Positions 51,482 to 52,207 of a DNA stretch of 52,207 nucleotides are shown here, piece by piece (within the stretch, counting starts at the first letter, position 1; the number at the start of each line of letters is the position of its first letter). Source of the DNA: Sinorhizobium sp. 8-89 (GTDB taxonomy: Bacteria; Pseudomonadota; Alphaproteobacteria; Rhizobiales; Rhizobiaceae); the NCBI RefSeq assembly GCF_030124325.1, contig NZ_JASKLR010000032.1, positions 1 through 52,207 on the forward strand, read 5' to 3'. A program made the position numbers and the translations under genes. The notes under the pieces are model-generated. The model saw nothing but the letters and a program-made list of their open reading frames with translations, did no database searches and was not told the origin of the DNA.

Positions 51482-52207
51482 GAAAGCGCTGCCAGCACCA
51501 AGTTGCCGTTGGACAACAACAGTCCTGAGAGAAGCTGCAAGCTCGGACTCGGCTGCCGTGAGGTACGCGCGCAACGCGTACGCCCTTAAAGCCAAATCAA
51601 CCTAGCCCGCTTCTCTCACCGCCGCTGGCGTTGGGCGGGCGTTTTGGCCCGGTGATGCGCTGACATCGTGCCTCGACGATGGAGATGAGCACGGTCGGCG
51701 CCGCGGTGCGCGGGGAGTCCGGGTTCGGCGATGTGTCCTCTGTCGTTTGCGGGGTGGGTTCAGGTCCGGCGCCATCGGGCCGCAAGGCCTATTCGGGCAT
51801 GCGCCAGCTAGTGCGTTGAGAACGAGCCGCGAAGCTACAGGCCCGCGCATGATCTAAATCGCATGAGCTTCTTCGCTTTGTCGTTGCACTTCAAGCCGCC
51901 GATTAAACGTCAATCGTGTGCCAATCCATTAGTCCGGATGCGCTAGATCGCTTGGATACCCCGACGCGCATGCGCGCGATCAAGATCCTCTGTTACAGAA
52001 AGCGTGCCGGCGAAGCCCGGGGGATCTGTGCGAGCTCATTCGCTGACTGCTCACGCCAAAACCGCCTAGATGTTCCATAACATAGATTATGCGATCCGCT
52101 CGTGTAGCGGGGTACATTCTATTTCCAAGTGCGACATGGCAATAAAAACAATGACTTGGCCCTTGGAGATTTGTGCATGTCGCAGTGCTATTTGCAGCTC
52201 ACCCTTC
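51482..52207. other. Terminal stretch without recognised genes
   Basis: I see no ORF with recognisable composition or motif. GC-rich ORFs on the minus strand (51597-51850) are Pro/Arg/Ser-rich and probably chance. The last 130 bp become AT-richer and may lead to a gene beyond the window. Confidence 0.35.

Noticed and set aside
1..52207. CRISPR arrays, tRNA genes and rRNA genes
   Set aside because: No regularly spaced repeats, cloverleaf-like or rRNA-like sequence was noticed on reading; a dedicated scan was not possible.

Overview
The window looks like an accessory replicon or genomic island of an alphaproteobacterium of the order Hyphomicrobiales (Rhizobium/Sinorhizobium/Mesorhizobium relatives). 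This rests on high GC, dense ABC importers with their own regulators, ATGA-coupled operons, Rhizobiaceae-like CoA-transferase and thiolase genes, and many decayed IS66, IS21, IS110, IS256 and recombinase remnants. No tRNA, rRNA, CRISPR array or replication origin was recognised.

Layout. (1) 1-3147 is a graveyard: IS66 remnants, a helicase fragment with an internal stop, a frameshifted DNA methylase fragment, a frameshifted DUF6998-like gene and two unrecognised ORFs. (2) 3148-22902 is a catabolic region. A GntR/FCD regulator is divergent from a long plus-strand run: beta-keto acid cleavage enzyme (BKACE), SDR, Liv-type ABC importer, hot-dog thioesterase, HyuA/HyuB, imine-reductase-like dehydrogenase, succinyl-CoA:3-ketoacid CoA-transferase and thiolase, then a spermidine/putrescine-type ABC importer. 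TTGATC-AAA-GATCAA-type palindromes lie upstream of the regulator, the BKACE gene and the second importer, so all three are probably one regulon. The proposed flow is uptake, ring or amide opening, oxidation to a 3-keto acid, BKACE cleavage with acetyl-CoA to an acyl-CoA plus acetoacetate, thioester hydrolysis, and conversion of acetoacetate to acetyl-CoA. The substrate is unknown.

(3) 23040-31090 is a decayed defence and mobile region: an IS21 istA fragment, a type IIG-like methylase pseudogene, an intact RloA/RloB (AbiL-like) pair, a broken tyrosine recombinase, a TIR-like effector tail, a recombinase fragment cut by an apparently intact IS256-family element, and a frameshifted unknown. (4) 31095-39992 holds an MFS exporter, HAD phosphatase, RpiR regulator, a four-gene sugar or glycerol-phosphate-type ABC importer and a class III phosphodiesterase, suggesting uptake and hydrolysis of a phosphodiester.

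(5) 40342-48449 is the most unusual part: a compact seven-gene minus-strand operon. In transcription order it encodes a DegT/StrS aminotransferase, a fusion of an amino-acid-kinase domain with a nucleoside-diphosphate-kinase-like domain, a nucleotidyltransferase-like protein, a fusion of a SAM methyltransferase with a class III aminotransferase, a sugar-dehydrogenase small subunit, a GMC flavin oxidoreductase and a GNAT acetyltransferase. It looks like a biosynthetic operon for a small amino-sugar, aminocyclitol or phosphorylated metabolite; I cannot match it to a described pathway. (6) 48450-52207 contains eroded DUF4037 and IS110 sequences, an intact outer-membrane beta-barrel gene and otherwise unassigned DNA.
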